From contig OZ038479.1 of assembly GCA_964036315.1 (NCBI GenBank), positions 59,795,746 through 59,859,745 on the forward strand: 64,000 nt of DNA, read 5' to 3'. Every line of letters starts with the position of its first letter. Position 1 is the stretch's first letter. This document shows, one piece after another, positions 20,650-30,741 of the stretch. Under the pieces are notes generated by a model, which worked only from the letters and a program-made list of their open reading frames with translations, searched no databases and was not told where the DNA came from. Source of the DNA: Acanthosepion esculentum. Lineage: Eukaryota > Mollusca > Cephalopoda > Sepiida > Sepiidae. Position numbers and translations under genes: made by a program.

Positions 20650-21005
20650 GTAACTGTATGGATGAGCTTTTTTTTAATGGTGCACTGACTACATGAATTT
20701 AAGCGTGCAATTAAGTCTCACTCTTTTACTGTTGAACTAGCTAGATGCAACCATCATTTTTTTTTTCTAGCACTTCCCATCTGTGGAACTACCTTCCAGT
20801 TTCTTGCATCCCTTATAATTACAATCTTCAAAAATTGAAATACAATGTCAATCAGCATCTTTTCTCTTCTTGAATCCTGTTCCTTTTTTGCCCTTTCCTC
20901 AATTCTCCCCATTTTTAATCTTTTCATTCATATTCACTCTCTGTAGACACCTGCATTTTAGTGGCATTGTCTTCTTGCTTGGGGTGAACTAATTTAATAA
21001 TAAAA
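20650..21005 (+). repeat. Long repeat family X, terminal part, copy 3
   Basis: ACATGAATTTAAGCGTGC, TTTTACTGTTGAACTAGC, ATCTTCAAAAATTGAAAT and TTGCTTGGGGTGAAC in the order of the copy at 13190-13590. Confidence 0.65.
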
Positions 21006-21690
21006 GATACAGGTAGTTATACACTAAGGCTAGGTCAATAATGCAGCAGGCAATGAATGACTGATTGAGTTGGTTTTTTTTTTCATTGTTTATTAACGTT
21101 GTGAAGGTTATTTAAAGCCAGAAAATATTTTGGGATTGTAAAAATTTCTGTAGAGATAATAATCAATTTACTGATACAAGTTTTGACTATTTAACCTGTA
21201 GCTTGGGGTATGAGTGGTGCATTCATTCTTTTGCCAGTGGTATTTGTGTGTAAGTGAATATTATAAACATGGCTGGAATTAGAACTCAATTATCTGTGCA
21301 GGTAATGAAAATCAAGTTTGTTGCAGTAGATGACAATCTTTGAAACAACATTGCTCCAATATCAAAATTTGTCCTATATATAAATTACCCAAATCTACAC
21401 AAAGATATTTGAGAATAAATGTAAGAATTGTCATATCTATTATCAACAGTTTCTTCTATTTTTATCTTTGCTAATTTTATGCTGCAATAAATCGACTTGC
21501 CGACGAAACTTATAAACATTAAATGTTTAAGTATTTCTTTCTTCAAGGATGCACAGTTCCTAAAAATACATGAATCAAATGTTTTTTCATAGCATAAAAG
21601 GAACCACACATCAACACAAATGAACCAAAATTCCATACAAATCATGGCTGATAGGTACTGATGGATGCAAAGAAATCAAACCTAGAAGAC
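21006..21690. other. Sequence without recognised genes
   Basis: Contains AATAATGCAGCAGGCAATGA near 21040, reminiscent of the zinc-finger upstream flank, and otherwise nothing recognised. The 86-codon minus frame (21385-21645) has no known domain. Confidence 0.3.
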
Positions 21691-21728
21691 AATAAAAGAC
21701 AATACAAAACAAAGCAATAAGCTAAAAC

Positions 21729-21950
21729 ATGAAGGAGAAATTTACCTGTAATAATTGCCACGAGGAATACATCGGAGAAACCTCAAGAAATTTAAATAAA
21801 AGATTATATGAACACAAAAGGGATCTTTTACAAAACAACACGTTGAAGACTGTTCTTCAGTCAGATGACAACCTTCACGAACATAAAATACAATGTCTTC
21901 GAGCAGTAGATTTAGTGACACAACTTAGAGAATCCATTAGTATAATTTAG
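21729..21950 (+). pseudogene. Penelope-like GIY-YIG endonuclease fragment (plus strand)
   Basis: The frame begins KFTCNNCHEEYIGETSRNLN and continues KRLYEHKRDLLQNN, which is the Cys-rich start and YIGETxRxLxxRxxEH core of the GIY-YIG endonuclease carried C-terminally by Penelope-like retroelements. The endonuclease nicks target DNA for insertion. Similarity ends after about 40 residues. The leading bases (AAAGACAATACAAAACAAAG) also match the other copy, so the nucleotide homology runs from about 21690 to 21845 and is inverted relative to 22965-23110. Dead fragment: no RT precedes it. Confidence 0.75.
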
Positions 21951-22154
21951 CATTAGTTATAAAATATAAAACCAATTTTTTTTTTTTCACATTTTATAAA
22001 AGTTTGCTTATTTTGTAATGTGTATTCAGCAAATTGAAATGCTGATTAAATATAAACCAATCACCAGTCATACTCCACTCAAACTCAAAAATGTTTACTC
22101 TTTATTCTCTTACTTTTTTCCCATTAGGAACAGATAATATCTGTCTATTGCTGA

Positions 22155-22345
22155 GATGAGGTACTGTAACTATTTACACTATTTACATTGTTCAGACTGT
22201 TGTCCTCGTTTTTACTGTCACATTCACAATGTTTCAGCCCTTGTACCCTCTGGCCTTCTTCAGGTGATATTTGTTGGAATTTCAAACTGCACCCTTTATT
22301 TAGTCCACAAGGGTCGATTGTACATACATGATGTGGAATTAGAAC
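22155..22345 (-). repeat. Penelope-type terminal region with hammerhead-like core
   Basis: Reverse complement: CTAAATAAAGGGTGCAG, CACCTGAAGAAGGCCAG, GGGCTGAAACATTGTG, GAGGACAACAGTCTGAAC. It matches 3815-3950 in order. Together the two copies imply an ancestral CTGATGA, stem, GAAAC core, each copy having lost one core base. Confidence 0.5.
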
Positions 22346-22865
22346 AATCTACTTTTGTGGACTGACACTAACCTACAATAGCATGCTTCATTGTGTCTTC
22401 TTGGACTAACATTTTCCACTAACATAAGGTAGAAAGATTACATTGAATCAATTGCTAGATCTGCTGCTGGGAAAGTTGGCTCCTTGTATCATGCTAGACC
22501 ATTTTTCTCACTAGAATCTATCTTACATATTTATAAGTTTCAAGGGAAAGATGTATGACAAAGTAGAAAAGTTTTTCGTGTGATGCATTTCATCCTTTAG
22601 GATTTCATTGTACTAAGTTTATGTTTACATTGATGTGACTACACATATACTCACATGAGAGATGCTGGGAATTTTAAATTTAAAATCATTATTATTATTA
22701 TTATTATTATTTGTTTTAATCTGGCTGATTTCATTTACATTCTTTTTTCTTTTTGTTTCCATTACTTGTTATTGAATACGCCACATTGTGATAAAAAGAA
22801 TTCTGAAACATTGTAAGAACCTGGACACAAATTTACTGTGGATGATCTAGTGATTAAAGCACTTT

Positions 22866-23072
22866 CTAAACATTTTTGTCTTTGTACTTGTTTTCTAGTT
22901 TAATTAGTTTTAAATCAAAATTGTCATCAGTCTCATTATGATGAGCAACTAATGCATTAAATGTGTTGTTTTGTAAAAGATCCCTTTTGTGTTCATATCT
23001 TTTATTTAAATTTCTTGAGGTTTCTTCAATGTATTCCATGTGGCAATTATTACAGGTAAATTTCTCCTTCAT
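22866..23072 (-). pseudogene. Penelope-like GIY-YIG endonuclease remnant (minus strand)
   Basis: KFTCNNCHMEYIEETSRNLN, KRYEHKRDLLQNN, then VAHHNETDDNFDLK. Compared with the plus-strand fragment, the glycine of YIGET is replaced by E and one residue is missing before YEHK, so the catalytic fold is damaged. The C-terminal continuation (HHNETDDNFDL) is typical for the family. Confidence 0.8.
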
Positions 23073-23739
23073 GTTTTAGCTTACTGCTTTGTTTTGTATT
23101 GTCTTTTATTGTTTTAGATGTAATTGTGATAAATTTTATGTTGAGTTTAAATATTGAAAAAAACAAAAATTAGTGAAGAAAATGTGAATGTCATTGATGA
23201 CCTTGAAAAAGTCAGTAACAAAGACTAAGTATTAAGTAAAAAATAATAATGTACATAATTTTAAGTTTAGTGCTAATTTAAGTGAAAAAAGATTGTAGCA
23301 ACTAAGTATACATATGTGATGGCAAAGGTAATAAAAAAATCAACTGTAAAAAAAATATTCAACAATTAAGTTTATTGAAAGTCAATAAAAAAAATAAAAA
23401 AATTGTACCAATTAGTATTGATAAGGTTTATAAGCCAACAAAACCTGTCATCTGTCTCCTACAAAACCCATACTTCAACATCTGCCACTCACCCCCAACT
23501 CTAAGTTTAATTTACTGTTACTCAGCAGTGCCCCTTAAATGTAAGAGGAAAGCAAGCATATTTTATTACTTTTGGAACACTATTTAATACTACTACATTC
23601 ATACATGTATTCTATTTTATTTATACTATAGTAAAATACATTTGTCATATTTAAAAGTATGTATAAAAAAGTAGGGTGTTTTATTGGGGGGACTGGAAAG
23701 AATGGTATTTTAATTATTTTAAATGAGGAAAACAGCTTT

Positions 23740-24350
23740 GACTTACAAACTCAGTCATGGAATTAATTAAACTTGTATCTCAAGTTTCCACTGTATTTAT
23801 TTTATTCTTTGGGTTTGTCAGGAAGGGCCACTTCTTTATTTTTTAAATATTTTATGAAACTATTACCTTGAAAATGAAATAGGTAATTGGAGGAGTTTGA
23901 AAGTATTTTCAATGTATTTCTCTTGGTAATGTAAATACCGAGGGCTGCTAATTCTGAGTGCTCTTAAGTAGAATCCAATTATTATTCCAGATTTTATTTT
24001 CTTATGATGGGAGTGGAAATTTATGAGATCATTTCTATTGGTTGATTTTTAGTGGACACTAAGTTTTAAGCTATTGTTAATGTGGTGCAGCATGGTATTT
24101 AGGAAAGGGAAAGTATTGTTTTTTTCCATTTCATTTATAAATTCTATTGAACATACTTTGTTTAATTTATCTACAAGATCAGGTAAATCAATATCACAGG
24201 CATATATTAATAGTGTCATCAATATATCAGAAGCATTTTGATTGTTTAGGTAAATTCATTTGGAAAGGACCAGATTCAAGAAATTCTAAGAAAATGCATA
24301 CCATCCCTCCAATCCCATTGGTAATCCAAATTTTTGTTTATAAAAATTTT
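23740..24350 (-). pseudogene. Penelope-like reverse transcriptase remnant
   Basis: Conceptual minus-strand translation in broken frames gives KFGLPMG (the LPMGSPLS-type RT motif) near 24310, a catalytic YIDD-type tetrad at about 24226-24212, then DIDLPDLVDKLNKVCSIEF, EMEKNNTFPFLNTML, KSTNRNDLINFHSHH and GFYLRALRISSPRYL. These are landmark blocks of Penelope-type RT. Several stops and shifts break the frame, so it cannot make enzyme. Confidence 0.75.
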
Positions 24351-24454
24351 TAAATGTGAAATAGCATTGACTGGTGATGAGATGGCAGATTTTTATTATT
24401 CTAGCTATTGGTAGGGAGAGGTTTACCTTTTTGTTAGATGCTATAGGGTATTCC

Positions 24455-25335
24455 ATCAACCATTATTGTCTACCTGCCATGAATTTGTTGACTTCCAAAA
24501 ATTAATGTCACAAAAAAGGTATTGCCAAATCAAACCAAAAGTGGTATTACCAAAACCATTTGCACCTTCAAAACTTGAGAAAAAAATACTTACACCATGA
24601 TTTTAAAAATTTACCAAGCATCAGGTGATAATTCGTATAGACTTATTGTGATTATTTACATACTATGGAAGTTTCCTGCAAAACTATTTCATTAGGTTTA
24701 CATTTCCAAGACAAATATTAATGCTAGAAATATGTTCAAATTTAACTCAGCATCTGTGTGATATATATGTGTGTGTGTGTGTGTATGAGACAATGTGTTT
24801 CTGCACAAGCTGTGATGGCATCCAAGGTCAGCTGCATGCATATACACCCTACTCACTGGCCATGATCAAATTCAATAAAGAATAATGACAAATGCATTTC
24901 AAGACACTAGTTGGTAAGTAGCAATATGGTTTCTCACTTAATCGGCAAGGTCTTCCTTCAGCTTTGACATGGTGAACTCCTGTTATTTTACTAACTTCCG
25001 GCCATGGAAAATGGGCCCTTACACTTAGTGGCTGACCCTCTCAGTTACTGCTGGTCTTTTGCTAACTGCTTAACTCACCACTCATTATATGGATACTGGT
25101 TGGAGGACCCACCACCCCTATCCATCCACTTGTCTTCTGGAAAAGGTGGCTACCCATTCAGCTTTTGAGTGGTCAACTTTTCAAAGGATCTCTATTTTTA
25201 TGATTATCTAACATCACTAACAAAATTTTATGTTTGTCAAGGCTAGAGACAAGATTCCTGAAATATCATGGTCATTAAATTGACTCAAAGATGTGCTGGA
25301 AACACGGTTCTTAAGAACCAATGGTTATTAAAATG
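24455..25335. other. Sequence without recognised genes; (TG)n at 24767-24786
   Basis: Moderately GC-rich block at 24950-25170 of unknown identity. A short TG microsatellite is present. No repeat partner was seen. Confidence 0.3.
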
Positions 25336-25337
25336 AC

Positions 25338-25562
25338 TTAAAAGGAAAAGAGAATCAATTTATCTTCTAAGGATGTGTGAAAAATCGCATTTCCTACATA
25401 TGGTTCATTCCATCTTGAATCATCAAATAGAGACATTAGTCTATATGACTTCGTGGTTTTTATGCCTGTAGATCCCTCGATTTCAGAGGAGGCTTTACTC
25501 AATGATGAAACAACCAGTAAAAAGAGAATAAGTAAATTGCTGGTACTCTTCATAATATCCAT
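25338..25562 (-). CDS. Small secreted-peptide candidate
   Basis: ATG at 25562, second in-frame ATG four codons on, stop at 25338 (74 codons). The N-terminus is a textbook signal peptide: a basic residue (MKSTSN), a hydrophobic core LLILFLLVVSSLS, and a small-residue cleavage region near SKASS. The remaining part (EIEGSTGIKTTKSYRLMSLF, DDSRWNEPYVGNAIF) is polar with mixed composition, not the low-complexity of random AT-rich frames. No cysteines follow, so a disulfide-rich peptide is unlikely. The last codons (LEDKLILFSF) may be intron read-through after a donor at TATGTAGG, which would make this exon 1 of a longer secreted protein. I do not recognise the family. Confidence 0.45.
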   Translation of the reverse strand: MDIMKSTSNLLILFLLVVSSLSKASSEIEGSTGIKTTKSYRLMSLFDDSRWNEPYVGNAIFHTSLEDKLILFSF

Positions 25563-25739
25563 TGAAAAGATAAGAAAATAATTTGGTTAAGCTTTACTTA
25601 GATTATAATCACAAAATCAGTGAATATATCCCTGGTTGAATCTATGAAACAAAGAGTTGAATCCAATAAGCATTCTGAAACAACCCAGTGCAGGTTGTTA
25701 GGCACATCAAGCTGATTATCAATCTCTTGTTGAATCTAT

Positions 25740-25895
25740 GAAAAAACTGATTAGTAACTTAGAGGCATTGCCCATTACACCACCTGCACTTTAAAGCTTA
25801 CAGAACCTGGTATTTCCAAGCAGTCACCCATCTAGTTACTGACCAGACTCAACATTGCTTACCTTCAGTGATTTTATGGGAACACAATATTAACA
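25740..25895 (-). repeat. 5S rRNA-derived sequence, second copy, with shared tail
   Basis: On the plus strand CTTACAGAACCTGGTATTTC, AGCAGTCACCCATCTAGTTA, CAACATTGCTTACCTTCAGTG is the reverse complement of the 3' two-thirds of 5S rRNA; homology fades beyond about 25885. Read on the minus strand, the sequence after CTGTAAGC continues with a tail that aligns without gaps to the tail after the 5S-like copy at 2665-2784 (GGTGTAA...AATGCC...AGTT...TAAT). Two unlinked copies with the same non-5S tail argue for a 5S-headed SINE rather than chance pseudogenes. Confidence 0.75.
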
Positions 25896-25899
25896 TCAT

Positions 25900-26475
25900 C
25901 TTCTATATATTCTACCTAACCATCACATACCATTTCTTATGAATTCTGTTAATTACTTTAAAATATAAATAAAGATTCAGATCAATACTTTTAGCAATAT
26001 TATCTTGGAAACAAAAAGAAATTGCAAAGAAAATGAGAACTGAATGAAACTATGAAGATTACAATGAGAGAGGAAATTGTATGAACTATTAATATTAATG
26101 TCAATTTCTCTTTACATTATACCAAATCATCGGCACCACCTGTTTCGTATTAATTCTGCTAATTTCTCTAAATATAAACAAAAGATTCAGACCAATACTT
26201 TCAATGATGGAATCCAAAAAGAACTAAGAAATTTTTAGGAAATGAGAATTGAGTAAAAACAAATTATTACACTTACCAAATAATCAGGGGGACTTGCAAT
26301 CTCCAAAAAATGCATAATGGTTGTGTTCAAATAAAAGGAGGATATATTAGAAAAATAACTGCAATGTATTCATAACAAACATTGTCAGCCATTATTGATT
26401 TTTAATGATTGATAGTATTTAAATATAGTTTGATGAGGGTGCTCGTAATTTCAAAATTTTAATAAGCATCAACAT
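25900..26475. other. Sequence with a short internal duplication
   Basis: ATTCTGTTAATTACTTTAAAAT...AAGATTCAGATCAATACTTTTA near 25940-25990 recurs as ATTCTGCTAATTTCTCTAAA...AAAGATTCAGACCAATACTTTC near 26150-26205, a diverged tandem duplication of about 200 bases. No genes were recognised. Confidence 0.5.
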
Positions 26476-26479
26476 CACC

Positions 26480-27300
26480 ATTTCTTTAAGCAAGATTACT
26501 TAAATGGGATCAGGGAAGGTAGATGTTTACTATGATTCTAAACTAAATGATACAATATAGAAATAAGGAAGGGAGGGTAACCTGACCCTACCATAAGATA
26601 CACATGATAAAAAATGTCTTTAAAGGAATGTTCCCCAGAAAATATTTCTTTTATGGAATAAATCAATTCATATTGACCTGATTCTTTAAAATATAAATGG
26701 TTTTTATTTCATTCATGAATAACAAAATACATTGCAAATTAGATAATCAAACAATGCATCCCAAATTTTCATACACTGAATTGTCCTGACAGCACTTTCC
26801 CCATGTACTTTCAATGTCCATTTTGATGAAATATCACATTGTTACATTTCACTTGTGATTTCACAGATGTTTGTTGATGTACATTTTGTAAACATGGAAA
26901 TTCACAAATATGATAAAATGTTGCTTTCTATGTCAGCATGTTTATTTTTAAATGAAAAATTTGAAAAGATGCTGTTTCACATGACCAAGATTTATAAGCA
27001 GGGTGTGTTTGCAAATGCCTTTACGGTCAGGAATACCTTGAAAAATTAGAGGAGATATTTCACAAGCATAGTTTGTTTCCAGTGTATAGTCATACATATT
27101 AATCAGTTTCAATTTTGCAATATTTGAAACAATGCATGAAAGTTTTAACAAGAATTTTTTTGCAATGCATAATCCCATATTGGACACTATATACAGCATC
27201 CATGGAAAATTACATCTACAAAGCTAAAAAGGATATGGATTGTCACAAGATAGAGCAAAATTGTATGCAGTTCAACAAATTGCAGAAAAGGATATAGTTG
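26480..27300 (-). repeat. 3' flank of zinc-finger copy M
   Basis: Homologous, inverted, to 59300-60330 downstream of copy R: CATGACCAAGATTTATAAGC and GCAGGGTGTGTTTGCAAATG here match CTTGGTCATGTGAAGCAGC and TGCAAACAAACCCTGCTTAT there, and ATAAGATACACATGATAAAA at 26596 matches the reverse of 60215-60245. It includes one or two ghost fingers between 27040 and 27300. AATAAATC and similar signals are present but no polyadenylation site is proven. Confidence 0.6.
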
Positions 27301-28497
27301 TTATCCAGTGTGTACCCGCATATGACGCACTAAGTACGACTTTAATGAAAATGCATATCCACAAACCTCACATGAATATGGTTTCTCTCCAGTATGTATT
27401 TTCATGTGTTGCATCAAATTTGACTGATCTGAAAATGCAGATCCACAAACTTCACAAGAATATGGTTTCTCTCCAGTATGTGTTCGCATATGTCTCATCA
27501 AATGTGACTTTAACGAAAATGAAGATCCACAAACTTCACAAGAATATGGCCTCTCTACAGTGTGCGTTCTCTTGTGATTCACCAAACTTGACTGGCGTGA
27601 AAATGCAGATCCACAAACTTCGCAAGAATATGGTTTCTCTCCAGTGTGTGTTCGCATATGTCTCATCAATTGTGGCTTCAATGAAAATGAAGATTCACAA
27701 ATTTCACAAGAATATGGTTTCTCTCCAAGATGTGTCCGCATATGCTCCATTAAATTTGACTTCTGTGAAAATGCAGATCCACAAACTTCACAAGAATATG
27801 GCTTCTCTCCAGTGTGTGTTCGCATATGGAGCACTAAATATGACTTCTGTGAAAATGCAGATCCACAAATTTCACAAGAATATGGCTTCTCTCCAGTGTG
27901 TGTTCTCTTGTGGAGCACCAAAATTGACTTCTGTGAAAATGCAGATCCACAAACTTCACAGGGATATGGCTTCTCTCCAGTGTGGGTTCGCACATGAAGC
28001 ACCAAATATGACTTCTGTGAAAATGCAGATCCACAAACTTCACAAGAATATGGTTTCTCTCCAGTGTGTGTTCTCATATGTTTTTTCAAATGTGGCTTCA
28101 ATGAAAATGCAGCTTCACAAACTTCACAAGAATATGGCTTCTCTCCAGTGTGTGTTCTCTTGTGGAGCACCAAATTTGACTTTTGCGAAAATGCAGATCC
28201 ACAAACTTCACAAGAATATGGCTTCTCTCCAGTGTGTATTCCCTTGTGGTTCACCAAACTCGACTTCTGTGAAAATGCAGATCCACAAACTTCACAAGTA
28301 TATGGCTTCTCTCCAGTATGAATTCGCTTATGGCGCACCAAATTTGATCTCCATGAAAATGCAGATCCACAGACTTTACAAGAATATGGTTTTTCTCCAG
28401 TATGTGTTCTCATATGGTTCACTAAAGTTGACTTCAAAGAATATGTAGATCCACAAACTTCACAAGAATATGGCTTCTCTCCAGTTTGTGTTTCCAT
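27301..28497 (-). CDS. C2H2 zinc-finger protein with 14 fingers (copy M)
   Basis: Single-exon frame of 398 codons from the ATG at 28497 (METQTGEKPYSCEV) to the stop at 27301-27303. All 14 fingers keep C-x2-C-x12-H-x3-H; linkers are TGEKP except LGEKP and TVERP. Finger helices vary at the base-contacting positions (LKSTLVN, WRSNLVR, QKSSLVN, QKSNLVL, LKPHLKK, QKSYLVL and so on), while the framework is nearly constant, as in a recently expanded array. Likely a nuclear DNA-binding protein; no effector domain is visible in this exon. The frame is open upstream to 28521, but only through a GTG, and the same METQT start is shared with copy R, so the ATG is preferred. The clean array makes this the best candidate for a working gene in the window. 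An upstream non-coding exon is expected but was not found. Confidence 0.88.
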   Translation of the reverse strand: METQTGEKPYSCEVCGSTYSLKSTLVNHMRTHTGEKPYSCKVCGSAFSWRSNLVRHKRIHTGEKPYTCEVCGSAFSQKSSLVNHKGIHTGEKPYSCEVCGSAFSQKSNLVLHKRTHTGEKPYSCEVCEAAFSLKPHLKKHMRTHTGEKPYSCEVCGSAFSQKSYLVLHVRTHTGEKPYPCEVCGSAFSQKSILVLHKRTHTGEKPYSCEICGSAFSQKSYLVLHMRTHTGEKPYSCEVCGSAFSQKSNLMEHMRTHLGEKPYSCEICESSFSLKPQLMRHMRTHTGEKPYSCEVCGSAFSRQSSLVNHKRTHTVERPYSCEVCGSSFSLKSHLMRHMRTHTGEKPYSCEVCGSAFSDQSNLMQHMKIHTGEKPYSCEVCGYAFSLKSYLVRHMRVHTG

Positions 28498-28559
28498 ACT
28501 GCACAGTAAGTTCGACTCCACAGCAAAGATTAATAAAGTTTACAATACAGATTGTTTCT

Positions 28560-28975
28560 GATGTTTATTCATTTGTAAGATTAAATGTTTTGCAAGAATG
28601 AGAAATAACTTGCCAGTTAAAATACATTTTCATAGTTTCAAAAATGTAAATGCATACCTTTTACATGAAAAGTATAGCATGTTTCTTGAAATTATAATGT
28701 CTTTTCCTTCACTGGATTTCTTAATAAAAATTATGTTTATTACAATTTTCTATCATGCCAAAAAATCTGTGAATGAAAAATAAAATAAAAAATATATTAA
28801 CTTAGTGAACAATATATAAACACAGTAGATATTATAATAGGTACACATAGTTATAGAATAAGGCTGATTCATTAATGCGGCAACAGCCAGTAAAGAACAA
28901 CGCATTGCAGTGAAACAAGACTACAATCACAATTTGTTTAATAAAAGAGGTTTGATCAAAAAGTATTGAGAATCT
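28560..28975 (-). repeat. Upstream flank of copy M (shared unit)
   Basis: CCAAAAAATCTGTGAATGAAA, TATTAACTTAGTGAAC, TATTATAATAGGTACACAT and GCGGCAACAGCCAGTAAAGA occur in the same order at 37770-38020; the first parts also at 2330-2460 and, reversed, at 57130-57260. Confidence 0.65.
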
Positions 28976-29185
28976 TGCTATGGTAATAGAGGTAAAGTAC
29001 ACAGAGTGAAGCTATTTGGCACAGATTGACCTTGAACTCTGTCATGCATGCACACTGAGGAATAATGATTCTCACCAAAGATTTCAGTATGGGATGTTTG
29101 TTCCAAAACTGCTTTCAGTTGACCAAAAAGGAAATCGTATTTCACCTGTGCAAGATCTAATTGATGCAAGGGAATGTAGCCTAAA
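28944..29185 (+). mobile_element. Mariner-type transposon fragment in the zinc-finger flank
   Basis: GGTTTGATCAAAAAGTATTG near 28948 resembles a mariner end. The plus strand from 29090 encodes QYGMFVPKLLSVDQKGNRIS followed by PVQDLIDA, matching the segment after the helix-turn-helix region of mariner transposases. 29011-29170 differs from 38556-38715 at about one base, while the flanks of the two copies differ much more. The 63-codon minus-strand frame here is only the opposite strand of this fragment. Confidence 0.6.
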
Positions 29186-30265
29186 GTAGGATTCTTAAAA
29201 ATTTCTACTTTAACAATATGACCATCAATGTGTCATTAAAAACAATATTCCATCATATTTCATTAAATGCATTCTAATTCAGAGCAGAAAATTTAGTGAA
29301 ATAATTTATCTTGAGATGTTAAACATTCCATTTTCTTTGTATTTCATGTAGGTTGATAATTTTGTAATGGGAAATCAATGAATGTATAACTGCTTCTTGT
29401 TGGATAGTAACACAGGAACAAGAAAAATGTATTCTGAAGTGAAAATAAAGGAAATAAAGCTTTTACAAAGTAGCATATTGCTTCTTTAGAATACGTTTAT
29501 ATTTGACAAATTTCTTGCTAGATCTTTCAGCATCCACAGCAGAATAGAAATATCATTAAGTTTATCTTAAATAATTTCCATTTGTTTTTAAAAGAATAAT
29601 GCACAATAAAAAAAGGACAATATTTTTCCTGAAAAATGTTAAAATATCTGAAATGATGTCATTTTTGTAGAGATAATTCTTTCTGCTTATAAAATACAAT
29701 TTTAACAAAATACACCCATTTAAAAGAATCGGTATTAGAAATATATTGTATAGCAAGGTAGGGGTATATTTTCACATTTTGAGGAAAATTAACCAAACTT
29801 CCTGAGTTTATTAAGATCATACCATTTATTAATTTAAAACTTTGAGGAAACGTTTTGACCCAGTAATTTCCATTTGTGTTGAAATGCTTAATACACAATA
29901 GAAATAGAGAATGTTATTTTTATGAAAAATGTTCAAATATTTGAAATGATGTAATTCTTTTATAGATTCATTATAAGGCCATAAATTCATTGATATGAAC
30001 CAATCAAGATACGGAATAAATCAATCTTGTGGAGCAGGGCGTGGATACAGTTACGGTATGAATGAATAGAATTCTTTTTTTTGCAGACCTATCTAAAGAA
30101 TTAAACTTGAAAACTTTTAGAACTCATTTATATTTTTTGTTTTTATTCATGCTGGTAAAAAAGAGACAGTAGTAAACACGTGTGCTACTGACAGTGGCAG
30201 TTTGAAAATCTGGACAGATATGACAACATACAGAAAAACTGGCAATGTCAATAACTGGGTAATCA
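29186..30265 (-). repeat. Far upstream flank of copy M, with internal tandem duplication
   Basis: 29570-29650 (AATTTCCATTTGTTTTTAAA, GAAAAATGTTAAAATATCTG) and 29868-29950 (AATTTCCATTTGTGTTGAAA, GAAAAATGTTCAAATATTTG) are diverged tandem copies about 300 bases apart. 29850-30265 matches 56640-57110 reversed, including GACAGTGGCAGTTTG against TGACACTGTCACTTTTGC and GTCACCATC. Copy R joins 28850-equivalent directly to 29850-equivalent sequence, so it lacks about 1 kb present here. Confidence 0.6.
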
Positions 30266-30299
30266 TGCATATTTTATGTTATTACTAAAAGGAAAGACC

Positions 30300-30706
30300 A
30301 AAGTATTTTTATTATTAAATCATATTTTTTAATCCTTTTTAGAACCTTCAAAATTTTGGTTAAAAATTTTTATTTTTATGTATAAGCACATTAATTAGTA
30401 TGGAAAATTTCAGTATCTTTTTGCAGTGAAAAACACATGGTTTTGGAAATTCTTGAAAAAAAAAAAAATCAAATAATTGTTGGATTTTAATGAAACTTTT
30501 AGGACTTATTCACAAATGAATTAAATCATTTTAGAAATTTCTTTTTGAGAAGATCTTGTTAAAATCTGTTTTTTGTTTTTTTTACATCTATTACTCTTTA
30601 TTTATGTAATTTCATGAAATTTTAAGAAATTCATTTTTTTTGTAGTGCTTAGTGTCTATATTAGTTATAATCAGAACACCTTCGAAAATTTAAATGATCA
30701 TTTATA

Positions 30707-30741
<35 letters not shown>

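Larger units (their letters stand above)
22150..24450 (-). mobile_element. Penelope-like retroelement, degenerate copy
   Basis: Read on the minus strand, a reverse transcriptase remnant (about 24340-23740) is followed by a GIY-YIG endonuclease frame (23072-22866) and, 0.6 kb on, a terminal motif with CCTGAAGAAGGCC...GAAAC (22266-22224). This RT, GIY-YIG, terminal-repeat order is the canonical Penelope-like layout. Stops and frameshifts throughout show that the copy is dead. Its 5' portion appears to be missing beyond about 24450. Confidence 0.75.

Noticed and set aside
22795..22865. Possible tRNA-like head (GGATGATCTAGTGATTAAAGC)
   Set aside because: An A-box-like word only; no B box follows at the right distance, and it lies within the degenerate Penelope-like element.
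27240..28448. A 402-codon open frame on the plus strand opposite zinc-finger copy M, rich in HKLHKNMVSLQCVFAY-like repeats; similar frames oppose copies L and R
   Set aside because: It is the antisense reading of the 84-base finger unit, which happens to lack stops in that frame. The repeats follow the finger period exactly and no independent feature supports translation.
27301..28497. Regular 84-base periodicity that could be mistaken for a CRISPR or satellite array
   Set aside because: The period is that of 28-residue C2H2 fingers with TGEKP linkers in one open frame.
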